Shown here: positions 17,200 to 25,853 of the stretch, piece after piece
Position numbering within the stretch: position 1 is the stretch's first letter
How the letters are laid out: every line of letters begins with the position of its first letter
NCBI GenBank assembly: GCA_964522165.1
Contig: CAZFVV010000004.1
Location: 18,541-82,540, forward strand
Direction: 5' to 3'
Origin: JABWBP01 sp964522165
GTDB taxonomy: Bacteria; Calditrichota; Calditrichia; RBG-13-44-9; J075
Length of the DNA: 64,000 nucleotides
Notes under the pieces: generated by a model
What the model saw: only the letters and a program-made list of their open reading frames with translations
Told to the model about the DNA's origin: nothing
The model's database searches: none
Position numbers and translations under genes: made by a program

Positions 17200-18309
17200 A
17201 TGCTGGCAGATTTTCTATTCGAATTCCGGGACTATTTTTTCGGGTTCAACCTGTTCCGCTACATCACCGTGCGGGCGGCGTTAGGAGCGATCACCGCGCT
17301 GCTGTTCAGCTTTGTGATCGGCCCGAAAATCATCCGCCTGCTGCATAAAAACCAGATCGGGGAGGAAATCCGCCACGACGGGCCGGCCAGCCACCAGGCC
17401 AAGAAAGGCACTCCCACCATGGGAGGGTTGATCATCTTAGGCGCGGTGCTGATCTCCGTGCTGCTGTGGGCCAAATGGAGCAATTATTATATCCGCATGA
17501 TCTTCCTGGCCACCTTCTGGATGGGCGCGGTCGGTTTCATCGATGATTACCTGAAAGTGGTGAAGAAGTATAAAAAAGGATTGATCGGGCGTTATAAAAT
17601 GGCCGGGCAGATTGCGTTAGGGCTGCTTTTCGGCAGCTTGATCTACTTTAACCCGGAGTTTGTGGAAAAAGGCTATAACGCCAACACCAGCGTGCCCTTT
17701 TTCAAGAACCTGGAGATGCAGTTCGGATTATTATACATCCCATTGATCGTGTTCGTCATCGCCGGAACCTCCAACGCGGTAAACCTTACCGACGGTTTGG
17801 ACGGCCTGGCGAGCGGGTTGATCGCTATCGCCATGCTGGCCTTTGCGGGAATGTGCTACGTGACCGGCAACGCGGTGTTCAGCGATTACCTGAACATCAT
17901 CTTCCTGCCCGGCAGCGGGGAGTTAACGGTGTATTGCATGACCATCGTGGGCGCGGCCACGGGATTCCTGTGGTACAATACCCATCCCGCGGAAGTGTTC
18001 ATGGGCGATACCGGCTCCCTGGCCCTGGGCAGCACTTTAGGCGCGGCGGCGGTGCTCATCAAAAAGGAGATTTTCCTGATCCTGATCGGCGGGATTTTCG
18101 TGGCGGAAACGCTCAGCGTGATCATCCAGACCAGCTATTTCAAATATACCCGGAAGCGTTACGGGCAGGGCCGGCGGGTGTTCAAAATGGCTCCCCTGCA
18201 CCATCATTTCGAGTTGAAAGGCTGGCCGGAAAGCAAAGTGGTGGTGCGCTTCTGGATCGTGGGAATTCTGTTGGCCATGTTAACGTTGACGACGTTTAAG
18301 GTGCGGTAA
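17200..18309 (+). CDS. mraY: Phospho-MurNAc-pentapeptide translocase MraY
   Basis: MraY transfers phospho-MurNAc-pentapeptide to undecaprenyl phosphate, making lipid I in the inner membrane. The 369 residues form about ten membrane helices. Active-site blocks are present: GFIDDYLKV (aspartate pair), NLTDGLDGLA, FMGDTGSLALGS and APLHHHFELKGWPE. Length and order are normal. Confidence 0.97.
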   Translation: MLADFLFEFRDYFFGFNLFRYITVRAALGAITALLFSFVIGPKIIRLLHKNQIGEEIRHDGPASHQAKKGTPTMGGLIILGAVLISVLLWAKWSNYYIRMIFLATFWMGAVGFIDDYLKVVKKYKKGLIGRYKMAGQIALGLLFGSLIYFNPEFVEKGYNANTSVPFFKNLEMQFGLLYIPLIVFVIAGTSNAVNLTDGLDGLASGLIAIAMLAFAGMCYVTGNAVFSDYLNIIFLPGSGELTVYCMTIVGAATGFLWYNTHPAEVFMGDTGSLALGSTLGAAAVLIKKEIFLILIGGIFVAETLSVIIQTSYFKYTRKRYGQGRRVFKMAPLHHHFELKGWPESKVVVRFWIVGILLAMLTLTTFKVR

Positions 18310-18413
18310 AAATGCAAAGTGAAAAATGCAAAGTGGAAAGTGTAAAGGTAAGAGAGTGAATGGGACAATCTCCTATTCAATTTTCACTTTTCATTTTGCA
18401 CTTTTCAATGCTT
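18308..18413. repeat. Class A inverted word array, AATGCAAAGTG family, copy 1
   Basis: The left arm repeats AAAATGCAAAGTG; the right arm is the inverse, with TTTTCACTTTTCATTTTGCAC. It begins at the mraY stop and ends eleven bases before murD. The 16-base string TTTTCATTTTGCACTT (18388-18403) recurs inside the signal-peptide codons of the lipoprotein gene at 37134-37149. Confidence 0.8.
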
Positions 18414-18423
18414 CAAGGATGCG

Positions 18424-19830
18424 ATGTTCGAAATATCACGCCATAACCGGGAAAACCGCCAGCGCCTGAAGGGCGCGTCTGTGGCGGTGTTGGGCGCGGC
18501 CCGCAGCGGGATCGCCCTGGCGGAATTGCTGGCCTCCGCCGGGGCCCGGGTGCTGCTGAGCGAGCAAAAACCCCGCCCGGCAACGCCGTTTTCAGGGGAA
18601 GAAATCGCGCTGCCCGGCGTGTCCGTGGAGTTTGGCGGCCACAGCCAGCGAGTGCTGGAGAGCGATCTCATCTGCATCAGCCCCGGCATTCCCCTTTCCG
18701 TTCCGGCGCTGGTAGAGGCGCAGGAGCGGAACATCCCCATTCTCGGGGAACTGGAAGTCTCCTCCTGGTTCTGCCCCGCGCCGGTCATCGCCATTACCGG
18801 CAGCAACGGCAAAACCACCACGACGCAATTAACCGGGGAGATTTTCAAGCAGCAGTTTGAGCGGGTGCTGGTGGGGGGAAACATCGGTTCGCCCCTGGCC
18901 GCGGAAATCCGCCGCCTGCCCGACCCGGAGGCGGCCATCCTGGAAGTCAGCAGCTTTCAATTAGAAACCATTGCCAATTTCCGGCCTCGCGTTGCGGTGA
19001 TTATGAATCTGTCTCCCAATCACTTGGACCGTTACCCGGATTACGAATCCTACGTGCAGGCCAAGCTGCAAATCCTGCGCAACATGCAGGAGGAGGATTT
19101 TCTGATCTATTGCGCTGACGACGAATTTCTGAGCCGGCGGATCGCCGCTTCACGCCCGCAAAAAATTCCTTTCAGCATCTCCCGGGAGCTGAAAGCAGGG
19201 GCGTTCTGGCGCAATAACGCCATCGAAATCCGCTGGCAGCGCCTCAGCCTGCGCGTCCCGGTACGGCGAACCCTGCTGCGTGGGCCGCATAATCGCTACA
19301 ACATGGCGGCCGCCGCCCTGTTAGCGGCGTTGCAGGGGATTTCCGCGGACGCCATCCGCGGGGTGCTGGAAAATTTCCCCGGGGTGGAGCACCGTTTGGA
19401 GGCGGTGCGCACCATCGAAGGGGTGCAGTACGTGAACGATTCCAAAGCCACCACGGTCGCCTCCCTGGGCTACGCCTTGCAGAGTTTTCCGGAACCGATC
19501 ATTTTGATCGCCGGGGGAAAGGATAAAGGAGGCGATTTTTCGGAAATCAACGAACTGCTCAAAAAACACGCCCGGGCGGTCATTGTGATCGGGGAAGCAT
19601 CCCGGCGCATGGCCGAGGCGTGGGAAAGAGTCGTGCCGGTGTACCAGGCGGCCGGTTTGGAGGAAGCGGTGAGCCGTTGCCGCGCCCTGGCCCGCCCCGG
19701 CGAGGTGGTGCTGCTCTCCCCGGCCTGCTCCAGTTTCGATATGTTCCGGGATTATGAGGAGCGGGGGCGGCGTTTCAAAGAGTTGGTAAAGAAGATGAAC
19801 GTGCTGGAAGGCGGGTTTATGGTGCTTTAA
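18424..19830 (+). CDS. murD: UDP-MurNAc-L-Ala:D-glutamate ligase MurD
   Basis: MurD (468 residues) adds D-Glu, the second stem residue. The N-terminal Rossmann-like domain (VAVLGAARSGIALAELLAS) precedes the ATP-binding GSNGKTTTTQL, then LEVSSFQLETI, NLSPNHLDRY and the C-terminal INDSKATT-like VNDSKATTVAS and LIAGGKDKGGDF. All are family hallmarks. It sits between mraY and ftsW as usual. Confidence 0.96.
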   Translation: MFEISRHNRENRQRLKGASVAVLGAARSGIALAELLASAGARVLLSEQKPRPATPFSGEEIALPGVSVEFGGHSQRVLESDLICISPGIPLSVPALVEAQERNIPILGELEVSSWFCPAPVIAITGSNGKTTTTQLTGEIFKQQFERVLVGGNIGSPLAAEIRRLPDPEAAILEVSSFQLETIANFRPRVAVIMNLSPNHLDRYPDYESYVQAKLQILRNMQEEDFLIYCADDEFLSRRIAASRPQKIPFSISRELKAGAFWRNNAIEIRWQRLSLRVPVRRTLLRGPHNRYNMAAAALLAALQGISADAIRGVLENFPGVEHRLEAVRTIEGVQYVNDSKATTVASLGYALQSFPEPIILIAGGKDKGGDFSEINELLKKHARAVIVIGEASRRMAEAWERVVPVYQAAGLEEAVSRCRALARPGEVVLLSPACSSFDMFRDYEERGRRFKELVKKMNVLEGGFMVL

Positions 19831-19845
19831 GGGTGGAAGGAAAAC

Positions 19846-19966
19846 GCGAGGCAGAGCCTCGCTGGCGGCGTCACAACGCGGAGCGTTGTGACGAGTAGAA
19901 GAATCCACTACGTTTTGCTCGATCCGACGCTCCGCATCGGATCGCCACCGTGGAGGCTCCGCCTCC
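19846..19966. repeat. Class B cluster of four short hairpins with GGA/AGA triloops
   Basis: Four near-perfect hairpins follow one another: 19846-19862 (7-bp stem, loop AGA), 19869-19893 (11-bp, CGTCACAACGC, loop GGA), 19920-19944 (11-bp with one G-U, loop TCC) and 19952-19966 (6-bp, loop TCC). The stems close with GC next to the loop. The last two are the same type on the opposite strand. The first two share spacing and loop with two hairpins at 31078-31127 read from the minus strand, but with compensated stem changes. It fills the murD-ftsW gap. Confidence 0.8.
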
Positions 19967-19984
19967 CGTACAGCGAAGAAGACG

Positions 19985-21163
19985 ATGAAAAAACGTTTCC
20001 AAAATTTCTGGCTGGCAGCCGCGTTCTTCCTGCTGATCCTGTTGGGGATCATCATGGTGTATAGCGCCAGCGCCTTCTATGCCCAGCAGTATTTCGGCGA
20101 CCATTTTTACTTTCTGAAGCGCCACCTCACCTGGCTGTTCTTAGGATTGATGGGCATGGCCGCGGCCTACAGCCTGCCCTACAAAAAATTGCAGGGGAAT
20201 ACCTGGATTCTCTTGTTGATCAGCCTGGCGATCCTGGTCTATACCGCCTTTATCCAGCGGGGACGCTGGGTCTATATCGGCCCGATTCATTTCCAGGCCG
20301 TGGACGTGGCTAAATTCAGCCTGATCCTTTTCTTCGCCGACTCCCTGAGCCGCAAGGAAAAGATCATGGGCAGCTACGGCCAGGGGGTGTTCCCGCACCT
20401 GTTCTACGTGGCGGTATTCTCGTTTTTGACTTTGCGCCAGCCGAACTTCAGCAGCGCCGCCATGATCGTCCTGATCGGAATCACCATGCTTTTTGCCGCC
20501 CCCACCCGGGTGTGGCACCTGGCGCTGACCGGGCTGGCGTTCATTCCTCCCCTGGCCGCGGCGGCGGTGATTTCGCCCTACAAAATGCGCCGGGTGCTCT
20601 CCTTTCTCAACCCGGAATCGGATATCCAGGGCGCGGGATACCAGGTCTATCAATCCCTGGTCAGCTTAGGGCAGGGCGGGATCGCCGGGGTAGGGTTTGC
20701 CCAGAGTACCCAAAAAATGTTCTTTCTGCCGGAGGCGCATACCGATTTCATTTTTGCCATCATCGGGGAAGAGTGGGGGCTGATCGGCGCTTTAACGGTG
20801 GTCGCGCTGTTCGGGATCATCCTGGTGCATGGGGTTCGCATTGCCCGCCGCTCTGCGGATCGTTTCGACGTGTACCTGGCGGTGGGTGTCACCGCCCATT
20901 TCGTGTATTATGCCACCATCAACATGATGGTTACCCTGCGCCTGATCCCCGCCACCGGCCTGCCCATGCCGTTCATCAGTTACGGGGGAACTGCGCTGCT
21001 GTTCTCCTGCATCTATGCGGGAATGCTGCTGCGGCTGGCCGGGCAGGTATCCGGGCGGGTTTCCGCCAACCGCGTTCCCTGGAAAGAGCGCTCGTTGCGG
21101 AGCCTGCGAATGCCGAAGTTCAACTACCTGCCGCGGGAGAAAAGAGTGAGAAGTAAGAAGTAA
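19985..21163 (+). CDS. ftsW: Septal peptidoglycan glycosyltransferase FtsW
   Basis: This SEDS-family polymerase has 392 residues and about ten membrane helices. It polymerises lipid II together with FtsI at the septum. Hallmarks are VYSASAFYAQQYFGD near the N-terminus, PEAHTDFIFAIIGEEWGL, and LPFISYGGTALL-like MPFISYGGTALLFSC. Position in the dcw cluster favours FtsW over RodA. The last eight codons and the stop lie inside a GAAGTAA word repeat, so the C-terminal tail (KRVRSKK) may derive from the repeat. Confidence 0.95.
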   Translation: MKKRFQNFWLAAAFFLLILLGIIMVYSASAFYAQQYFGDHFYFLKRHLTWLFLGLMGMAAAYSLPYKKLQGNTWILLLISLAILVYTAFIQRGRWVYIGPIHFQAVDVAKFSLILFFADSLSRKEKIMGSYGQGVFPHLFYVAVFSFLTLRQPNFSSAAMIVLIGITMLFAAPTRVWHLALTGLAFIPPLAAAAVISPYKMRRVLSFLNPESDIQGAGYQVYQSLVSLGQGGIAGVGFAQSTQKMFFLPEAHTDFIFAIIGEEWGLIGALTVVALFGIILVHGVRIARRSADRFDVYLAVGVTAHFVYYATINMMVTLRLIPATGLPMPFISYGGTALLFSCIYAGMLLRLAGQVSGRVSANRVPWKERSLRSLRMPKFNYLPREKRVRSKK

Positions 21164-21189
21164 GAAGGAAAAAGTAAGAAGGGAAAAGG
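21139..21189. repeat. Class A word repeat, AGAAGTAAGAAG family, single arm
   Basis: Tandem GAAGTAA units overlap the 3' end of ftsW and continue to 21189. A second A-rich word string (GATGAAAATGAAAATCAAAA) lies at 21214-21241. No inverted partner arm was found. Confidence 0.65.
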
Positions 21190-21382
21190 ATTCGCGGAAA
21201 GGATGGCGTGATATGAAGATGAAAATGAAAATCAAAATCAAGCTAAAAAGTATGGCGTTTATCCCGGCGGTTTCTACCCCGCTGCCGCATGAGGGGGTTC
21301 ATCTGCCGGTTCGTCGCCGAGCCCGCAGCCGGGCGGGGGTGAAGAAGGTGCGCTGAACGGGGGGATGGTGAATTCAGTGAAT

Positions 21383-21445
21383 GGCGAATAGAGAATCGTG
21401 AGTGGTGAATAGAGAATTGTGAGTGGTGAATAGGGAATGGTGAAT
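21383..21445. repeat. Three 21-bp tandem repeats abutting murG
   Basis: Three units of 21 bases start at 21383, 21404 and 21425. Each reads like GGTGAATAGAGAATTGTGAGT with a few changes. The array runs to the murG start region and supplies the bases where its ribosome site should be (GGGAATGG, TTGAGG). Confidence 0.75.
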
Positions 21446-21450
21446 TGAGG

Positions 21451-22551
21451 ATGGAAAAGCGAATTCTGATTGCCGGGGGAGGAACCGGCGGGCACGTGTA
21501 CCCGGCGCTGGCAACTATCGAAGCGCTGAAACGCAAGGGCGATTTCCGGTTCCTCTACGTGGGGGGCAAAAACGGCATCGAAACCCGGATTGTGCCCCGT
21601 TACGGCGTTCCCCTGGAGACTATCCTGATTTCGGGATTCGCGCGCAGCTTCAGCCTTAAAAACCTGCTATTCCCGGCGAAGCTGCTGATCGGTTTGTATC
21701 AAAGCCGGAGAATCGTGAAGCAGTTTTCACCCCACGTAGCGGTGGGAACCGGCGGCTACGTGAGCGGCCCGGTGCTGTACGCCGCGGCAAAGATGAAGGC
21801 GCCGGTGCTCATTCAGGAACAGGACGTGTACCCCGGGATCACCACCCGGCTGCTGGCCAAATATGCGAGGCGCATCTGCCTCTCTTTCGATGCGACGCGG
21901 CGGCATTTTCCGCAGTATGCGGATAAATTAGTGGTCACCGGCAATCCGGTTCGGGAAACCCTCGGCAGCGTTACGCGGCAGGCCGGGCGGGAAAAAATGG
22001 GCCTGGAGCAGGGTAAAATGGCCCTGCTCATCTTCGGCGGCAGCCAGGGAGCGCGCTCCGTTAACACCGCCATGAGCGGCATTCTCCCGGATTTGCTCCG
22101 GAAATACGAGATGCAGGCGCTCTGGCAGACCGGAGAAAGCCAGTTCGAGGCAGTAATGAAGGGATTTCAAGGCGCCGCCGAAAGGGTGCGCATTCTGCCC
22201 TACATCCAGGAGATGGATGTAGCCTACGCTGCCGCAGACGTGGTGGTCTGCCGGGCCGGGGCGATCACCCTGGCGGAGTTGGCCGTGGTCGCCAAACCGG
22301 CCGTGCTGGTGCCTTATCCTTACGCAGCCGGAAATCACCAGGAGCACAACAGCCGGATGGTCGCGGAAGCCGGGGCGGCGCTGATGGTCACAGAAAAAGC
22401 GGGCTGGGAAAAAGAGTTGCAGCGGGCATTGGAAACCCTGCTGAGCGATGAATCCCTGCGGCAACAGCAAAGCGCGGCATGGAAAAAACTGGCCCGTCCC
22501 CGCGCTGCGGAACAGATCGGCGAGGAAGTATTGAAATTGTTGGAAATATGA
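21451..22551 (+). CDS. murG: UDP-GlcNAc:lipid I N-acetylglucosaminyltransferase MurG
   Basis: MurG (366 residues from ATG 21451) makes lipid II at the inner membrane. The GT-B fold shows the N-terminal GGGTGGHVYPALA loop, IQEQDVYPGITTRLLAKYA, FGGSQGARSVN and the C-terminal donor site CRAGAITLAEL and PYPYAAGNHQEHN. A TTG six bases upstream (21445) is an alternative start and has a better-spaced GGGA; the tandem repeat upstream blurs the choice. Confidence 0.95.
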   Translation: MEKRILIAGGGTGGHVYPALATIEALKRKGDFRFLYVGGKNGIETRIVPRYGVPLETILISGFARSFSLKNLLFPAKLLIGLYQSRRIVKQFSPHVAVGTGGYVSGPVLYAAAKMKAPVLIQEQDVYPGITTRLLAKYARRICLSFDATRRHFPQYADKLVVTGNPVRETLGSVTRQAGREKMGLEQGKMALLIFGGSQGARSVNTAMSGILPDLLRKYEMQALWQTGESQFEAVMKGFQGAAERVRILPYIQEMDVAYAAADVVVCRAGAITLAELAVVAKPAVLVPYPYAAGNHQEHNSRMVAEAGAALMVTEKAGWEKELQRALETLLSDESLRQQQSAAWKKLARPRAAEQIGEEVLKLLEI

Positions 22552-22559
22552 AGAGAAAA

Positions 22560-22641
22560 CCGTGTTCGAGTCCTCAAGTGTTCAGGTGCTCCGGTATTCG
22601 AACAACTTGAACACCAGAGCACAATAAAACCATAACACCAA
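22560..22641. repeat. Class A inverted word array, GTGTTATAG family, copy 4 (diverged)
   Basis: The left arm contains CGTGTTCGAG, CAAGTGTTCAGGTGCTC; the right arm contains AACAACTTGAACACC, GAGCACA and CATAACACC. CAAGTGTTCA pairs with most of the right-arm TTGAACAC. It fills the murG-murC gap. Confidence 0.75.
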
Positions 22642-22645
22642 AAAT

Positions 22646-24025
22646 ATGCGCTTAGGCAAAATTCACAAAATTCACTTCGTCGGGATCGGTGGGATCGGGA
22701 TGAGCGGGATTGCGGAGCTGCTCCTGAACCTGGGCTACCAGGTAAGCGGCTCCGATACCCAGCTTTCCGAGCTTACCCACAAGCTCGCCGCCATGGGCGC
22801 GCGGATTAGCGAAGGCCACCGGGCGGAGAACGTGCAGGACGCGGAGGTGCTGATCTATTCCTCCGCGGTCACCGCGGATAACTTAGAAGTGCAGGAAGCG
22901 CTGCGGCGCAAAATTCCGGTGATCAAACGCGCGGAAATGTTAGGTGAGCTGATCCGTTTGAAATACGGGATCGCCGTGGCCGGAACCCACGGAAAAACCA
23001 CCACCACTTCGCTGATTGGGGCGGTGCTGACCGAGGGCGGGCTGGACCCCACCCTGATCATCGGCGGCAAGGTGCGCTCCCTGGACACCAATGCCAAGTT
23101 AGGACGGGGAGATTTTTTGGTGGCGGAAGCGGATGAATTCGACCGCAGCTTCCTCTCCATGATTCCGACCATCGCGGTGATTACCAACGTGGACGCTGAT
23201 CACTTAGACTGCTACAAGGACCTGGAGGATTTGAAAAACGCTTTCATTGCCTTTGCCAACAAGGTTCCCTTTTACGGGAAGGTGATTGCCTGCCTGGATA
23301 ATCCCGGGGTGCAGGAAATCCTCCACGCCTTGAAGCGCACGGTGATCAGCTACGGCTTCAGCAGCCAGGCGGATTTCACCGCCCGCAACCCGCATTTTTT
23401 GCCCTACAGAACGGAGTTCGACGCCTTCCACGAGGGCGCATTGTTGGGCCGCGTAAAGCTGAATTTGACCGGCAGGCACAATATTCAGAACGCCCTGGCC
23501 TCCATTGCCGTGGGATTGGAGTTAGAAGTTCCCTTTGCGACCATTCAAAAAGCGCTGGAAGGATTTTCCGGGATCAGCCGCCGGTTCGAGATCAAGGCGC
23601 AGGTAAACGATATCATGGTGGTGGACGATTACGGCCATCATCCCGCGGAAATCCTCACCACCCTGCAAGGGGCGCGCAGCAGCTGGCCGGAAAAGCGCAT
23701 TATTGCGGTATTCCAGCCGCACCTGTATTCCCGCACCCGGGATTTTTACAAAGAGTTTGCCCGCTCCTTTTTCGACGCCGATATCCTGGTCGTCACCGAC
23801 GTGTACCCGGCGCGGGAGAAACCAATCGAGGGCGTCAGCGGAAAGCTCATCGCCGATACCGCCCTCACCATGGGGCATAAAAAAGTGCTCTACGTGGAAG
23901 ACAAACGCAAATTGGCCGGGGAAGTGTTCCCGCTCCTCCAGCCCGGGGATATGGCCATCACCATCGGGGCCGGCGACGTCTGGAAGTGCGCCAATGAATT
24001 GGCGGAAAAGCTGGGAAAGAATTGA
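22646..24025 (+). CDS. murC: UDP-N-acetylmuramate:L-alanine ligase MurC
   Basis: MurC (459 residues) adds L-Ala, the first stem-peptide residue. Motifs are the N-terminal HFVGIGGIGMSGIAE, the ATP loop GTHGKTTTTSL, EADEFDRSFL, the central RRFEIK and DDYGHHPAEI, and FQPHLYSRT. It is adjacent to murB as in most dcw clusters of this type. Confidence 0.97.
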   Translation: MRLGKIHKIHFVGIGGIGMSGIAELLLNLGYQVSGSDTQLSELTHKLAAMGARISEGHRAENVQDAEVLIYSSAVTADNLEVQEALRRKIPVIKRAEMLGELIRLKYGIAVAGTHGKTTTTSLIGAVLTEGGLDPTLIIGGKVRSLDTNAKLGRGDFLVAEADEFDRSFLSMIPTIAVITNVDADHLDCYKDLEDLKNAFIAFANKVPFYGKVIACLDNPGVQEILHALKRTVISYGFSSQADFTARNPHFLPYRTEFDAFHEGALLGRVKLNLTGRHNIQNALASIAVGLELEVPFATIQKALEGFSGISRRFEIKAQVNDIMVVDDYGHHPAEILTTLQGARSSWPEKRIIAVFQPHLYSRTRDFYKEFARSFFDADILVVTDVYPAREKPIEGVSGKLIADTALTMGHKKVLYVEDKRKLAGEVFPLLQPGDMAITIGAGDVWKCANELAEKLGKN

Positions 24026-24056
24026 AGATTGAAAATTGAAGATTGAACATTGAATT
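24021..24056. repeat. Class A word repeat, ATTGAAGATTGAAA family, copy 1
   Basis: Units of ATTGAAG and ATTGAAA fill the whole murC-murB gap and overlap both genes. The first 25 bases are identical to 28382-28406. The murB start codon TTG (24050) lies inside the array. Confidence 0.8.
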
Positions 24057-24997
24057 CGGAGAAGATCAAAAAAATCATCCAGCGGCTGAAGCGGGAATAC
24101 CCGGATAGCTGCCGCCTTGCTGAGCCGCTGGCGCCGCTGACTAGTTACCGGGTGGGCGGTAAAGCGGACATCCTGGCGACCCCCGCGACGGTAGAAGAGC
24201 TGGAGCAGATCATTCGCTACTGTATGCGGGAAGGCATACCCTGTTTTGTGATGGGAAAGGGCGCCAACGTGCTGGTGCATGATGAGGGGTTCCGGGGTGT
24301 GGTAGCGCTGCTGGAACATTGCTGCGGACAGTTGTTTCACGAAAGAAACCTGCTCTACGTGGGCGCCGGCGCAACCGTGGCGGATTTGGTGGAATATTGC
24401 GAAAAACACAGCCTGGGGGGATTGGATTACATGTCCGGCATTCCCGGCACCGTGGGGGGAGCGCTGCGGATGAACGCCGGAGCGTTCGTGGGAGAGATCG
24501 GCGAGCGGGTGCTGCGCATCGACGCACTGGACGAGAAAGGCCGCCGGGTTCAGCTTCCCCGGGAGGAAGCGCAGTTCGGTTACCGCCGCGCCGACGGCCT
24601 GGAAAACAAAATACTCTTAGGTTGCTGGCTATTCCTGGAGCCGGGAGACCGGGAGCAATTGAGCCGCTCCCGGGAAGATTACCTGAAACGCCGCGCCGAG
24701 AAGCAGCCTTTGGAATATCCCTCCTGCGGGAGCGTGTTCAAACGCCCCCCCGGGGATTACGCCGGGCGGCTGATCGAAGCGGCAGGGTGCAAAGGATTTA
24801 CCGTGGGAGGCGCGATGGTCTCTCCCAAGCACGCCAACTTCGTGGTCAACTTTAACCACGCCGCTGCGGGGGACATTTACGAAGTAATCTGGCGGGTGCA
24901 GCGCAAAGTGTACGAACACTCCGGGGTGTGGCTGGAATTGGAAGTAAAGTTAGTGGGTTTTTCGGAGGAAGATCAGCGAAGGGTGGAGAAGCCGTGA
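24050..24997 (+). CDS. murB: UDP-N-acetylenolpyruvoylglucosamine reductase MurB
   Basis: MurB (315 residues) is the FAD enzyme that reduces UDP-GlcNAc-enolpyruvate to UDP-MurNAc. It shows TSYRVGGKAD, GKGANVLVHDEGFRGVV, GIPGTVGGALRMNAGAFVGEIG and YPSCGSVFKRP, in which the serine is the proton donor. This is the shorter type II form. The only plausible start is TTG 24050, because a stop lies two codons upstream and no ATG is nearby; that codon is part of the ATTGAA repeat. Confidence 0.94.
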   Translation: MNSEKIKKIIQRLKREYPDSCRLAEPLAPLTSYRVGGKADILATPATVEELEQIIRYCMREGIPCFVMGKGANVLVHDEGFRGVVALLEHCCGQLFHERNLLYVGAGATVADLVEYCEKHSLGGLDYMSGIPGTVGGALRMNAGAFVGEIGERVLRIDALDEKGRRVQLPREEAQFGYRRADGLENKILLGCWLFLEPGDREQLSRSREDYLKRRAEKQPLEYPSCGSVFKRPPGDYAGRLIEAAGCKGFTVGGAMVSPKHANFVVNFNHAAAGDIYEVIWRVQRKVYEHSGVWLELEVKLVGFSEEDQRRVEKP

Positions 24998-25024
24998 GGC
25001 GTGAAGCGTAACTTTTAAATGATC

Positions 25025-25094
25025 GCGTATTTCGTATTGCGTATTCCGTTTTTCTTACGCACTACGGAATACGCACTACGCAATACGAAATTCC
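25025..25094. repeat. Class A inverted word array, CGTATT family, copy 2
   Basis: The left arm GCGTATTTCGTATTGCGTA-TTCCG faces a right arm CGGAATACGCACTACGCAATACG plus AAAT. The outer 15 bases ATTTCGTATTGCGTA pair exactly. The centre CCGTTTTTCTTACGCA matches the element at 4643-4746 with one change. It fills the murB-ftsQ gap. Confidence 0.85.
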
Positions 25095-25100
25095 GAGACC

Positions 25101-25753
25101 ATGAAACGCAAAAACAAACAAATGCCCAAAATGTTATACCCCAGCCCGAAAATGGTGGCAATTTTGGGATTGCTGGCGCTGGCGGGGTATGGCGTCTATC
25201 GCGGAAGCAATTACCTGATGTACCGCACCTCTCTTTTCCGGGCGGAAACGGTTCGCATTACCGGCAACCGTTTCATTGATACGCAGGAGATCCGCAAGGC
25301 GGCTAAGATCGATACCACGCAAATCATGTATAAGGTTAACATCGATGAGCTGAACAAAACGCTGCTGAAGAATGCTTATTTCCGCGGGGTCAGCGTCTCC
25401 CGGGTGATGCCGGCGACGATTTTGATCAACGTGCAGGAGCGCGAGCCGGTCTTCTACCTGGCCGATAAGGTGCTCTACATGGTCGATGAAGAGGGGGCCA
25501 TTCTCAAAAAATTGCCCTCCATGCCCATGAGCAAATACCCGCTGGTGACCGGCATAACCGCCCGGGAGCTGGCCAAAGACAGTCTGGCGCTGCAAGAGAT
25601 CATCGGGGTGGTGCAAAAAATTCGCGAAGTCGATCGCGATCTCTTTTCGTTTATTTCCGAGATCAACCTGGGGAAGAATCGCGAACCGGAATTGATTTTA
25701 GTAAAAGGCGCGGCGCGGGTAAAGATCGGCCGGGAAAAGCATTACCAGCGTCT
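25101..25753 (+). CDS. ftsQ: Cell division protein FtsQ, 3' part lost in sequence gap
   Basis: The visible 217 residues comprise a short basic cytoplasmic tail, one membrane helix (about 17-35), a POTRA domain starting FRAETVRITGNRFID (about 46-120), and the start of the beta domain (about 120-217). FtsQ is the bitopic divisome scaffold that binds FtsB/FtsL. Length in the family is about 250-280, so some 40-60 residues fall in the N-run. The frame happens to stay open through the gap into FtsA; that fusion is artificial. Confidence 0.9.
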
Positions 25754-25853
25754 NNNNNNNNNNNNNNNNNNNNNNNNNNNNNNNNNNNNNNNNNNNNNNN
25801 NNNNNNNNNNNNNNNNNNNNNNNNNNNNNNNNNNNNNNNNNNNNNNNNNNNNN
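25754..25853. other. Assembly gap of exactly 100 N inside ftsQ-ftsA
   Basis: The length of exactly 100 is a convention for a scaffold join of unknown size. The end of ftsQ, the first 10-20 codons of ftsA and any intergenic element are missing. Confidence 0.95.
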
